Positions 1 to 9,942 of a DNA stretch of 64,000 bases are shown one piece after another. Source of the DNA: Isoetes taiwanensis (Eukaryota; Streptophyta; Lycopodiopsida; Isoetales; Isoetaceae). Position numbers and translations under genes: made by a program. The stretch spans positions 3,893,867 through 3,957,866 of the forward strand of contig JAJEKV010000080.1 of the NCBI GenBank assembly GCA_021234155.1, read 5' to 3'. The notes under the pieces were generated by a model. The model was not told where the DNA came from. It did not search any database and saw only the letters and a list, made by a program, of their open reading frames with translations. Every line of letters begins with the position of its first letter. Positions within the stretch are counted from its first letter, which is position 1.

Positions 1-442
1 AGGTGGGGTGGTCACCATATAACCAAAATTTTTATTAATAATTAAAATGGTACTAACGTAGTGTCGACCTGCAGGCCAATAGAGCGCTCCGGAGGGCAAG
101 GAGGTCGAGCTACGAAGACTTGAAACACAAATTTTGTTGGAATGTGTTGCAAGGAATGAAGAGTACCTCGAACGATAATTATATATATGAAATGTTAAAA
201 TTCTGATTGTCGTGATAAGTGAAATTATCGAGTAACTGTTTTAATGATGTTACGAATTGATAAGTTATTTCATAAGTTAAGGGCGTAATAATGTTATAAA
301 AATATTACTTTAAGGTAATCATAATAAATGTGTAAGTATCATAGTACTATATTGTATGCATCAAGTTGATTGCAGGTTAGAGAAATTCCAAGGTGGGGAG
401 ACCCACGATGCTGCGGACAGCATCATTTCAAGGTGGGGAGAA
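1..442 (+). mobile_element. 3' internal end of an LTR retroelement (copy A)
   Basis: This stretch matches the 3' internal part of the complete element at 20502-31177: its first ~60 bp repeat 28969-29028 and its last ~60 bp repeat 29645-29704. It is AT-rich and non-coding. It carries one copy of a ~275-bp unit (around 110-380) that is present twice in the complete element. The 16-bp palindrome-like ATTACTTTAAGGTAAT lies at 304-319. The 5' part of the element lies outside the window. Confidence 0.85.
430..442 (+). promoter_or_regulatory. Polypurine tract, copy A
   Basis: CAAGGTGGGGAGA(A) lies directly before the LTR start TGTGACG. A near-identical run occurs ~40 bp upstream (around 390-403), and a small hairpin (GATGCTG-CGGA-CAGCATC) sits between the two. 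By position this is the plus-strand primer site of an LTR retrotransposon. Confidence 0.7.
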
Positions 443-1998
443 TGTGACGTTCCAGCATAGTATACGGTCCCAGGACGTATACTGTACTGCCTCGTCACGC
501 GTACACGCCACCCCGACTGACGTGTACGCCGAGATGTAGCAAGGTATGTGCATTTATTAATGTGCACATTTACCAATGTGCACATTTATCTAGGTGCACA
601 TTTTCCCATGTGGACACCTTTATGCCACCTAGCCATTAAAGGCAAGTGGGCCACACCCAATTATCCCACATGCTTAAAGGGATAATTGGAAACCCTAGCC
701 CTAAACCCTTGTCTATTTAGGTAGGAGAAACCCTAACTTGCTATTTTCGTCCATAGGGTTTTAGAGCTCTGTTTTGCTCACTCAAAGGGTCAAAACCGCC
801 TCCCAGGCTATGTCTGAGCGAATTGCACCATTAGTTTTCCTTGTTGGCTCCATCTTCAAGCAGTTCAGCAGGATGGTCGAACTCAGGTCAGGAGGAGCAA
901 CCCAAGGATCAGGTATTTAGTCAATTTAATAGCCTAAACCGTCTTCCAGTCATTGTATCAGTAGGTTTAGCCTATTAAATTGCCCATAGTAGCCATCTAG
1001 ATTCTCAGATCCCAGACACTAACTAAAGAACCTACCTCTATGATATAGATTAGATCTAGTTCTTTAGTTCTTCTGTGATGTATATATGATGTATCTCTGT
1101 GAACTCCTTGTATTGGGAAGGGGGGTAGAGGCCCTAAAGCTTGGTAGTTGATGTTCCTAGATTAGCCTCTCTAGCACACTGTAGATTCGGCCTGTGTACA
1201 AGAGCCTCACCTGGTTGTGGATGAAGGGGCCAGACTGGCTGAGAAGGAGGTTCATGTTCTGACTCTTGAACGATCCCTCTGGTGTGTAAGGCCTACCGGG
1301 GATCATTGTGACTAGGTCTAATGGCTTACCACTGAGTGCGGGTAAGGCATGGGCTCGACACCCGTGAAGTGGTGTTCACTTTCCAGTGGGTTCAGTCGAA
1401 CAAGGGCAGTGGCCCTCTAGTCACCTCGAGTCAGCATGTAGATCTCTGGAGGGACTGATACCTACCTGCCCCATCGGAATTGGGGAGATGCAACCCAGGA
1501 ATAGCCCCTCCGGCTATGCATCCGGCGGGCTACAGTCGGGTCCCAACACCTTTCAGCCTACTCTGCAAAGTGTGCACAGGAGGGGCGGATGGAGTGGACA
1601 ACCCTATATGCCATGTTCATATGCCAGCCAAATCCATCGCCATGAATTCTGTCTGTAAGGAACTCTGGAGACCCAAGCCGTCAGTCATCCCTTCGAGTCT
1701 GAGCCTTGGATAGGATCTCCCACATGTATTGTGCTGATCTTTGTCTATGCAGATGTTGATGTACCACCCTTCGAGGTGGATATGTGATAATGTTGTTACT
1801 GACAAGTATGTTTACGCTTCCGCAGCTAGGTAGGCCCTGAGGGAGACGGGGTAAAATGACCCCTTCACTCTTCCCACTGAGGACCCAGTACGGTCACAGT
1901 GATATGTGGAGGGCCCTGTATCAGTATGGAGCTGGTATGGGGGATGAACTCCTGTTTGCATACAGTGAGTGCACCGTATACGAGTAGGGGACGTCACA
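443..1998 (+). repeat. 3' LTR of copy A
   Basis: The repeat starts TGTGACGTTCC and ends GGGACGTCACA (TG...CA), and is homologous to the LTRs at 20502-21956 and 29705-31177. It is ~100 bp longer than either, partly because of four spaced copies of a TGTGCACATTTA-like unit at 546-606. GTATAC motifs lie near both ends. Small ORFs inside (for example 1386-1658 +, 1812-2123 -) have no recognisable product. The target-site duplication cannot be checked because the 5' end is off the window. Confidence 0.9.
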
Positions 1999-3538
1999 GC
2001 ATCACTAGAAATGGCATTGGCACTATTTTCAATGCCCTCTTGTGTTCGACACCTATGCGGAAAGATAAAACGGGATGAGTCTGAGTCATAACAACAAGGA
2101 ACCTCCATCTCACACGAATGCATAAAAATTAATCATATGTTCTACTTTCTAGTTCTTATGCAACTCTATCTCAGCGTATAAGGTAATGCAAATAGTGCAT
2201 GTTCTTTTGCATCTCAAGGATGTCCAGAATTGAGATCTATTCGACTTAGCATAAAACTTCCTTTGCAGCGGGTTGGAGAAGAGAAATGTTCGCGACGGCC
2301 GCAAGGCCGCCGCGATAAATTTCTTGTATCCTTAATTCTTATTGGGAAGAATCAACAAGAATATACATCAATGATTCGTGCGTCATCGGGCAAACAAAAT
2401 GTATGAAATTATGAAAGGAGAAAAAAAGGAACGACCCTGGAACTGGAAGAGAAGGCCACTGCCATAGCCATCGGCACACGTGATCGGACCGGGGTTCAAG
2501 CCCCAGATAGCAGGGCCACAAACGTGATCCAATGTTCGGTGCTTGATTTTTTTGCTGCAACGACAAAGCCTTACCTGTTTGTTTGACTCTGTATTGCAGT
2601 GTGTCAGCACAATCTGGAATGATGCGTTCAAAGCCCTAATATTTTGCCCTCTCACTCTGTAGTGATGTTAGAAGAAACAACATCAACCGTGTAGAAGATA
2701 TAAAACTATTTCTGCATGCATGCACAGGCTCCCTTCCATGGAACAATCTAGCAAACACATCAAATCCATAGTGGACATGATGATAACATCATTAGTGTCT
2801 AAATGGTTAAAAGGATCCCATCCTTCATAACATCTTCCGGTCTGTAGCTGTTTTTGCGCAGGTTACCTGGCTTGCGCACCTGCGGGTTAGAGCTTAGAGG
2901 TTGGTGTTTTCATATTCTCTAATTTTTCTGGCATTAGTTTTCTCATATTGGCGCATATCCCCTGTTTTCTGATCAGATCATCTGTTTTTTGATCAGGTCA
3001 TCTACTTCCGGCTCTGTTTCGTTACATTTTGTGCCACAATTCTGATCCTGTAAGTTTTTCTTCTTTCTTTTGATCTGATGCCAAGATCGCCGTAGACGGT
3101 TTTTAGCTCATTTTTTGGCGTAATCTTCTTTCAGATTAACATCATCCGATAAAGGCACACTGATTAACAGTTCCTAGCTGTATTTGTATCAGTCTTTGAT
3201 GACAGATATACCAAGGTATGTATATAATGAAGAGCTAGATGAATTTTATGTTTGGTCCTTAAATATAGTACGTTTTGGCAGATATTGGTGGTATAATTTC
3301 AAGAGTCGTGTTCCAACCTGGCCCTGACAGTTCGGGTGGCTGATCTGCCGCTAGACTATTAGCCGGTAGTAGTGATGCTAAAAGAAACAGTGTAGAAGAT
3401 ATAAAACTAATTCTGCGTTTGCATGCTCCATTTCACAGAACAATAGAAGTAATCAGTCATTGGCTTCTCGCAGTGGCTGCTTCTCCATTTGCCTCTGCGC
3501 TCTTGCAAAAAATGTTCCTATGAAATGCAAAGCAGGCC
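1999..3538. other. No gene recognised; one dispersed duplication
   Basis: The ORFs here are short and unlike any family I know. A ~75-bp segment containing GTGTAGAAGATATAAAACTA occurs near 2665-2740 and again near 3368-3440. A GGGGTTCAAGCCCC sequence near 2493-2508 resembles a tRNA T-arm/B box, but no complete tRNA fold surrounds it. Confidence 0.6.
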
Positions 3539-3930
3539 TGACGAAGTTTGGCGAACTTTCGCGAAGTTTTGCGAAGTTTTTGCGAAGTTTTTTCGATTTT
3601 TCAAGGCGCTGCTTTTTTTTTCTTGGCGCCTTTGTCTTTTTCGGGCGCCGCCCTTTGAATCCATTGTTCCCGCCGCGCGGACGAAGTTTGGCGAACTTTC
3701 GAAGTTTTTCGCGAAGTTTTTTCGATTTTCTTTGGTATTTGTTGCCTTTTTGGTGGTATTCTTTGTTTTTTCGGGCGGCCGCCCTTTGAATCCATTGTTC
3801 CTGCTGCCTGACGAAGTTTGGCGAACTTTGGCGAACTTTGGCGAAGTTTCTTGAGAGTTTTTTCGATTTTTGCTGGCGCTGCCCTTGAATCCACTGTTCC
3901 TGCTTCGTGACGAAGTTTGGCGACTGTGTT
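3539..3930. repeat. Minisatellite of CGAAGTTTGGCGAACTTTCG-type units
   Basis: Four larger units start near 3539, 3682, 3809 and 3909. Each begins with GACGAAGTTTGGCGA and continues with runs of GCGAAGTTT, TTTTTTCGATTTT and a GAATCCATTGTTCC segment. The core is nearly palindromic. The minus-strand ORFs across it are Lys/Arg/Asn-rich repeats in several frames at once, the mark of tandem DNA rather than a protein. It ends ~280 bp before the first recognisable exon of the recombinase gene. Confidence 0.85.
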
Positions 3931-4207
3931 GAGGTTTTCTTGAATTTTTTTCGTGAATGTTGTTGCATGCAAGTTTTAACTTGCTTTTTGCTTGTTTAGG
4001 ATCTTCAAGAACTGTTTGGACGCGTGAATCTTGATAAATGGTAAGCATGCATGTTACAATATTATGTTATTTTTGTAAGATTCTAACAGTGTTGTATCTT
4101 TTGTTTGCAGGTTTCTCTGGAGAGGTTTATCGAGTGCTTCATCATGGCGTGTGTCATGCTTTTGGTTCTGGTGTCGGCTTCTAAACATTTCTTAAGTTTT
4201 TCTTGTA

Positions 4208-6344
4208 GTGGAGGATGTTGAGAGTGATGACCCGACATTTGATCTTGATCTTACTCAAGAAATGTCTAGTGACGAAATGAAGAATTATGAGTAAGATAAT
4301 TCGTTTAATCTTGCTGCTACTGTCAGATCTGAAGATGAGCCTGAGTTACAAGCTTTTCTTTCTAAAGTTCAGTGTGAGAAGTGGTATAGCGTTAGTAATG
4401 TTGCAGATGAGAAGGAGGACTTCTTACCTTTGGATTCTGATCTGCTAAAGGAGGCAGAAAATGGTGGCCGTGATGGATCTTCGAAAGTTAGTCAGTGGGC
4501 TCGAAAGAGGTTTGATTCTTGGAGGGATTTTACCAAGAAACAGTGTCTTGCAAATTCTGGTGACCTTCCATCGACTTATCTGAAGTATTTGGAGAGATCA
4601 GTTCTTATTGAAGATATTCCTCCTCGAGATTTGAATTTTATGCTTGTTAGATTCATGTTGCAAGCCAAGAAAGTTGATAACAAGCTTTATCCTGCTGGCA
4701 GGTTCTGTGTTTGTAAATACTGTTCTTTTATTGTCTATCTTAGGTTTGTAATGAGTTATGTTTCTGTTTTTAGCTTGAACTGTCTTTATAGAGCTATAGG
4801 CCGAATCCTGAGGAAGAAACAGGAAAAGAGAGTTGGCCAGACTGGAATTGCTGAGCCAAAATTTAATATTCTTCATAGTGATTTGTATAAGGAAGCTACC
4901 TATGCTTTTGTTGGTGCTGCGAGAAGATCCAGGATGCTTGGTGTAGGTGTGAAGCATAAGAAGGCACCTGAGATTACTTTTCAGGTTGAGCAAGACCTTT
5001 TGAGTGACCTGGACCATTCTATCAGCCATGCTAGGGGGGTAAAGAGGAGATTGTGCTTTTATATTGCTACCAGATTTGGGATCAGGGGTGCTAAAGAGAT
5101 GCATGGTTTGATGGATATTGATTTTACTTTGGATAGTGATGGAGATGGTGAGTATTTGTTGTATCAGGAAAGAGGCAGCAAGAATTATCAGAACTCAGAA
5201 ACCAAATACGATGATAAACATTTTCGGCCTCCAATCTGGACACATGAATCTGATTTTGTTTTGAGCTATAAGCAGTATACTAGGCATCTTCCTCCGAAGG
5301 ATAATGATAAACCTCGACATTTCTTTCTGAATGCAATTGTGAATGCAAGAGGATCGGTAAGTATTATATTTTAGTAATTTAGAGTTATATTTGTTTTCTA
5401 ATTATATTGTTCTGTATTTCAGGTGTGGTATCAGAGGGTGCCTGCTGGAGAAAAGAAAGTCAGAGGGTGGATAAAGGCAATGGGTACTCTTATAAATGTC
5501 CCAGAAATTTCAAATAAGAGCGGTCGGGTATCTCTTGTTTCTCGTCTTTCTTTTGCTGGCGTGCCACCAGAAATTGGAATGCTCGTGACATGGCATAAAA
5601 CTTTGGATGCTTACCAGAAGTAAGTACTTTGCTTTATGTGTTTTGTGTAATTATTTTTGTAATTATGTTTTCTAATGTTTAATTATTTTTTGTTCTAGGT
5701 ATGATAGATCCAAGGACGTGCAAATCAATGCTGCAATGAGCATTTTGGCTAGACCTTTTAATGAAGATGGCAGTCGTAGAATATTTGTCGATGTTGTTGA
5801 AGATGAGATGAAGAAGAAACGAGTGATGGGTGATCTGGCAGGTTCATCTTCTTCAGGGTGTGCTCTAGTTTCTGCTCATGATAATAAGATTGTTAGTGAT
5901 GTGAGAGTTGCTTTATCTGATAATCCTGCTCATATACCTGCTTATACATCTGCTTCCCTTGTTAATATTCCTGTTCCACGTGTTGATAATCCTTGTGCTG
6001 ATAGTGCTATTCCTGCATCTGCTAATGAGTGTAATACTGCTCTAGTTTTGAGTGAATTGGATAGTAATCAGATTACTGTTGTGAAGAAGACAACAAATGA
6101 TTTGAAGATACAAGGAAAGGAGAACTATAACGTAAGCGATGAGATTACTAATGATATTCTGGATGAGGCACTTAAGAATTGGCCAGAAGGTAGGAAGGCG
6201 ATTTCAACTGAGCTTAGGGATATTTCTGTAACCAATAGTGGTGGCCAGTCATTTGTTGGTGGAACTATCAACAACTTCTTCATCAACTGTGCTGATCTGA
6301 AAGACATGAATACTGTGCTTGAAAGTCTGAAAAAAAAATGTTGA
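4208..6344 (+). CDS. Crypton-type tyrosine recombinase (DUF3504/ZMYM-like), intron-containing
   Basis: The protein matches the C-terminal tyrosine-recombinase fold of Crypton transposons and of the animal proteins derived from them (ZMYM2, QRICH1). In order it has an N-terminal helical segment ending KVDNKLYPAG; the LYRAIGRILR helix; the first catalytic-arginine block FYIATRFGIRGAKE; ERGSKN; VWYQRVPAG; the box-II block NKSGR; and TWHKTLDAYQKYDR with the candidate nucleophilic tyrosine. Three introns rejoin these blocks in frame: 4702-4773, 5357-5422 and 5620-5698. The first intron is a multiple of three, so a naive ORF reads through it and creates a false hydrophobic segment. The usual box-II His is Lys here, and one in-frame TAA lies at ~4291. 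The 5' exons are unresolved: a donor-like site lies at 4041 and an acceptor-like site at ~4110. The C-terminus is Ser/Asp-rich and ends in a short GGTINNFF stretch. Confidence 0.85.
4702..4773 (+). other. Intron 1 of the recombinase gene (72 bp)
   Basis: The boundaries are GGCAG|GTTCTG and TTTTTAG|CTTGAA. Removing it joins YPAG-S-LNCLYRAIGR, which aligns with the YPPKSLY-type junction of Crypton/ZMYM proteins. Leaving it in inserts a Tyr/Phe/Val-rich segment with no counterpart in the family. Confidence 0.8.
5357..5422 (+). other. Intron 2 of the recombinase gene (66 bp)
   Basis: The boundaries are GGATCG|GTAAGT and TATTTCAG|GTGTGG. Splicing joins NARGS to VWYQRVPAG, the expected WY..VP.G block of the family. 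Confidence 0.85.
5620..5698 (+). other. Intron 3 of the recombinase gene (79 bp)
   Basis: The boundaries are CAGAA|GTAAGT and TGTTCTAG|GTATGAT. Splicing completes AYQKYDRS, the motif carrying the candidate catalytic tyrosine. Without splicing the frame ends one codon before it. Confidence 0.85.
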
Positions 6345-6379
6345 AGACTTGATTCCTTTTTGATATTGAATTCTGGAAT

Positions 6380-6525
6380 GAAGATCTTTGATCTTCATCT
6401 GTTGTACTTGAGATGTTTTGAATGCACTTTTGAAGTTTTGATCTTGATGTTTTGATCTTGATGTTGATCTTTGATGTTTTGATCTTGATGTTTTGAAGTT
6501 TTGGTCTTGAACTTTTGATCTTGAA
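6380..6525 (+). repeat. TTTTGATCTTGATG minisatellite after the recombinase stop
   Basis: A 12-14-bp unit (TTTTGATCTTGATG and variants such as TTTTGAAGTTTTG) is repeated about nine times, starting ~35 bp after the stop codon. It would fall in the 3' UTR or terminal region of the recombinase unit. Confidence 0.8.
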
Positions 6526-7896
6526 AAACTTGTATGCAAAGACCATGGAATAAATTACTACTCCTATATTTTTAGTATAGCCACATAGGTTTAGCTAAAC
6601 TACCTTCGAATTGGAGCTAGAAGTTTCTAACACTTGGCTAAACTAAATGGTTTTTCTCTATCATGGTTTCTTGCCTTTGGCTAAACTTTCACAAAATGTA
6701 GGTCAAATATTAGCCATCACACTATCCTTATTTTAAAATATCCAAGCCTTTGAACAAAGACATTGAACTTATTGTTATTACAATGTAATTCAATATAGAA
6801 AAATAAATGGCACAACTATAATCATTCTTATATCTTCCTTAATATAATAATAAAACAAAGACATAAATTGATGCATAATCATATAAGCACATGTTCAAAG
6901 CTCAAAGAAAAATGCAGTGTTCCTTCTAGCTGTGTTCCTCCCTCTGATAATTAACTTTTGAAATAAGAAGTTTCTACTTCAACTTCTTACTTGAAACAAG
7001 TTCTTTGGTGATTTCCTAAAGTTCCTATATATATTAGTGTCGGCTACTAGGCTAATCCATCCATTTTTCCAAGTCCACTCTTTCTTAAGTTTGGCTAATT
7101 GTTGTCCTGGAGGAGTTGTCTGGAGGTGGAGGTTTGGCTATTCAATCTAAAAACTCATTTAGTCGGCAAAAAAATTGGGCTAAATTTTTCTTTTTTTGGG
7201 CAATTTTTTCCATTTACTTTAGCCGTTTTTCTTGGCAAAAATGCTACAAAATAGCCATTTGGCTAAACTTAGCCGTTATTTTATTCCATGGCAAAGACTA
7301 GACCATTATAGAAAAACTTGCAAGGAAAGACTAGACCATTATGGAATATAATGGCGGTCTGAAAAACAGTGAAATTGCTTAGTGTTGACGTTTACGGATT
7401 CTCCAATACTTGTGTAAAGATCAGCAAAAGGGTCAGAGACTATGATTCTACTAGCGATGGCCTTTCCATTTTTTTATGTCAACGTGGACACTTGGTTATT
7501 TCTAGTACTACAGTGGGATCTGGCATGACACTCCAATTGCCTTCAGCGATTCTTAGACATGTTGCACACCTTGGCACGAACGATAAGAACAATGTTTTAG
7601 CACCAGTGCTCTTCATCAGAACGCATATTTGTCTTTGGCTATTACTGTTTCTACAAGGGACATCAATCAGGTCCATTTGGACTTTAAATTTTGCCAGTAT
7701 GCATGTTCGTATGCTTTTTGTGTGATGTCCTTGCTTTCTACAGATATTCGATGTAAAAAACTATGTTAATCTGTGGCTTTCAGCAGTAGAATTTTGAGTA
7801 TCATTCTCCATAATTGAGACTAAAGTACATGAAATCATCATGCTCGTCTTCTATTTGCAATCTAGATTACCAAGATGTATCTCAATTTTGGTGCAG
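6526..7896. other. AT-rich interval without a recognised gene
   Basis: Between ~6580 and ~7310 the motif GGCTAAAC or TTTAGCTAAAC recurs at least six times (near 6590, 6638, 6678, 7138, 7259), suggesting the remains of a small DNA element. I could not define its ends. An ORF at 7369-7725 (118 aa) resembles nothing I know. Confidence 0.5.
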
Positions 7897-8755
7897 ATGG
7901 ACTCACAACCGGAGATTGTCTATTATACACAAGAATTAGATGCTCAAGACAAGGAAATGCACTTTCAGAGCCATCCTCCATATCTACAAAAGATTACCTT
8001 ATCATAGACTTACACTCCCACAACCACCAACACATCAAAGTGCCCAACAATTTCCTGTTGTTCCAAATGTTTCCAGCGTGCCTTTCCATCCACTTAACAT
8101 ACCATTGCCACCATTTATGAATTCTATGTCCTTTTCTACTACGTCACCTTATTCTACACTTGAATCTGTAGTAGTTTCTATTGTTAATGAGAAGAAACCT
8201 CAGGCCAAGAGACAACGCTAAAAACTCCACATCTTACAAATCCAATATGAAGACAAGAAGAGGGTTGATGGTGCTAGTAGTGCAAGGTGGGAAGACAAGT
8301 GGGTTGTTGCTTTGATCCACATATGTCCAGACTTCGACAAAGACTATGAAGCATGCAAGAAGAAGTGGAAAGCCTTATACAATGAATGTAAGAAAGTGAA
8401 GACACATAATAATGTTTCTGGCAATGATAGGGCGGATGGAAGGCAATGGTACCATATGATCCATGAGAACTAGAGCAAATGTTTCTAAGGCCGTTAATGA
8501 TGCGCCTATCTGAGCCAGTTGATGACACTGATAATCAAGTTGGTGAGGAACAAAATTTGAACAGTAAGAAAAGTGCTGGATATACAAAAAACATGTATTG
8601 TTGCAAGTTATGGAGAGAGGCAGGAAAGAACTCATTGAACCGATGGCGATTTGGGAAGGCAAAAAGGTGTACTTATAAACAATCTACAAGCTTCTATTGC
8701 AGAATTGGTGAAAAAACTTTAGATCCACTGAAGCCTTATGATGTTGAATCATGAT
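7897..8755 (+). pseudogene. SANT/Myb-like (trihelix-type) DNA-binding protein, broken
   Basis: The N-terminal part is Pro/Ser-rich with a shift near 8000. Near 8235-8475 comes a compact helical domain with the pattern RWEDKWVVALI ... CKKKWKALYNECKKVK ... RQWYHMI, the spacing of aromatic residues found in SANT-like domains of trihelix factors and of the accessory protein of PIF/Harbinger transposons. A stop follows at 8473. A charged C-terminal part continues to ~8755 in other frames. At least two frameshifts and two stops make it non-functional as it stands. I cannot tell transposon origin from host gene; no Harbinger nuclease was seen nearby. Confidence 0.6.
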
Positions 8756-8889
8756 AAACATTGTTTGTCATCTCTATTTGTTGTTGTAGACACGATCCAT
8801 TTTAATTATATCAAGAATGTGTCCTTTCTAATTTTATAGTGTATGAATTGCTGTTAAATTATTTTCTTTGTTTCTTCTTTATTCTTCCT

Positions 8890-9942
8890 CCTGGAACGCC
8901 ATCTCAGGACCTTCTGGCAAAGAGTGCTCAGGAGGCCAGTGCCGTCCACAGGAAACATCACTCCAGACCAGTGGGGGCAATACCTACAGTAGCTCTACAA
9001 CCCTGAGGGTGCACGGGCGGCATTACCCCCCTCCCCCCCCCAGCAGGACCCAATGCTGGAAATCACAGAGGCGGAGGTAGCCCAGTGGCTGCAATGTCTA
9101 GCCAATGGAAAAGCACCAGACCTTGACGGCATGCATGCAGAGTTACTCCAGTGGGCATATCCATGGCACCGGTACTCACCGACATGTTCAACAAGACATT
9201 GTGCGAAATGTTTTCCCCGCAATGGACCACTAGCAGGGTTGTCCCAATCTACAAGGCAGGAGACCCGCACTGCCCGGCCAATTACCAGACCATCATGATC
9301 AGCTCAGTATTTGCAAAGTTCCTCGCGGGGATCCTCGAGAGGCAGTTGACAGGATGGGCAGAGGCAACAGAAGTGCGGGCACTCATACAGGCAGGATTCA
9401 GGTCAAGACACTCAACCATAGATCATATCTTCACGGGTGCGGACTCTGGAATAGTAGGAACTGTCAGCAAGATCTGTATTGCTACTTCATAGACTTCGCT
9501 AGGGCTTTTAACATTGTGCCTCCGAAAAAGCTGTGGACAAGATTGCGCTAGCTAGACATCCCTGTCGAACTGCAGAACGCGATGTACATGTTATATGAGA
9601 CATGCACAGGTCAGCTGCAATTGGCGGGCCAACCATTCGAAAGCAACATCGGGATCCGCCAGGAATGCCCTCTCTCCCACACTATTTGGCCTGTATATTG
9701 ATCAGCTGGAGAGATGGCTCGCTGATAATGGAGGCACTGAAGTTCAACTCCTATAACAGATCACCAGGCAGCTGATCTATGCTGATGATGTGGACCTTCT
9801 AGCACACATTCAGGTAGACATGCAACGCCATCTCGATGTCATGGACACATTTTGCCAGGTGACTGACATGCGCGTCAACTTAGCCAAGACCAAGGTAGTT
9901 CTCGTATCGTCCGCACGCCAGCCAAGGGCACCAACACTTTGC
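8890..9942 (+). pseudogene. LINE reverse-transcriptase fragment
   Basis: Successive frames show non-LTR reverse-transcriptase blocks in the right order: NGKAPDLDGMHAELL (~9105-9150), VVPIYKAGDPHCPANYQ (~9237-9290), QAGFRSRHSTIDHIF (~9390-9440), FIDFARAFNIVP (~9485-9520), a RQECPLS block (~9660), LIYADDVDLLAH (~9772-9808) and MRVNLAKTK (~9868). YADD is the catalytic centre. Several frameshifts and stops break it, and it ends abruptly at the Ty3 integrase fragment. The fragment at 35820-36660 is the same family on the other strand. Confidence 0.85.

Noticed and set aside
1386-2123. ORFs inside the copy A LTR and equivalents at 21310-21728 and 30687-30884
   Set aside because: They lie in LTR sequence, their frames are not conserved among the three LTRs, and their products resemble nothing.
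2440-2520. Possible tRNA gene around GGGGTTCAAGCCCC
   Set aside because: The T-arm-like sequence is good, but I found no matching acceptor stem, D-arm or anticodon arm on either strand. It is more likely a SINE relic or chance.
3453-4048. Minus- and plus-strand ORFs of 109-176 aa over the minisatellite
   Set aside because: Five overlapping frames are open at once and all encode repeats of the DNA unit, so they are low-complexity artefacts.
7369-7725. 118-aa plus-strand ORF
   Set aside because: No motif, no neighbour to support it and ordinary AT-rich surroundings. A minus-strand ORF overlaps it. Left as unsupported.
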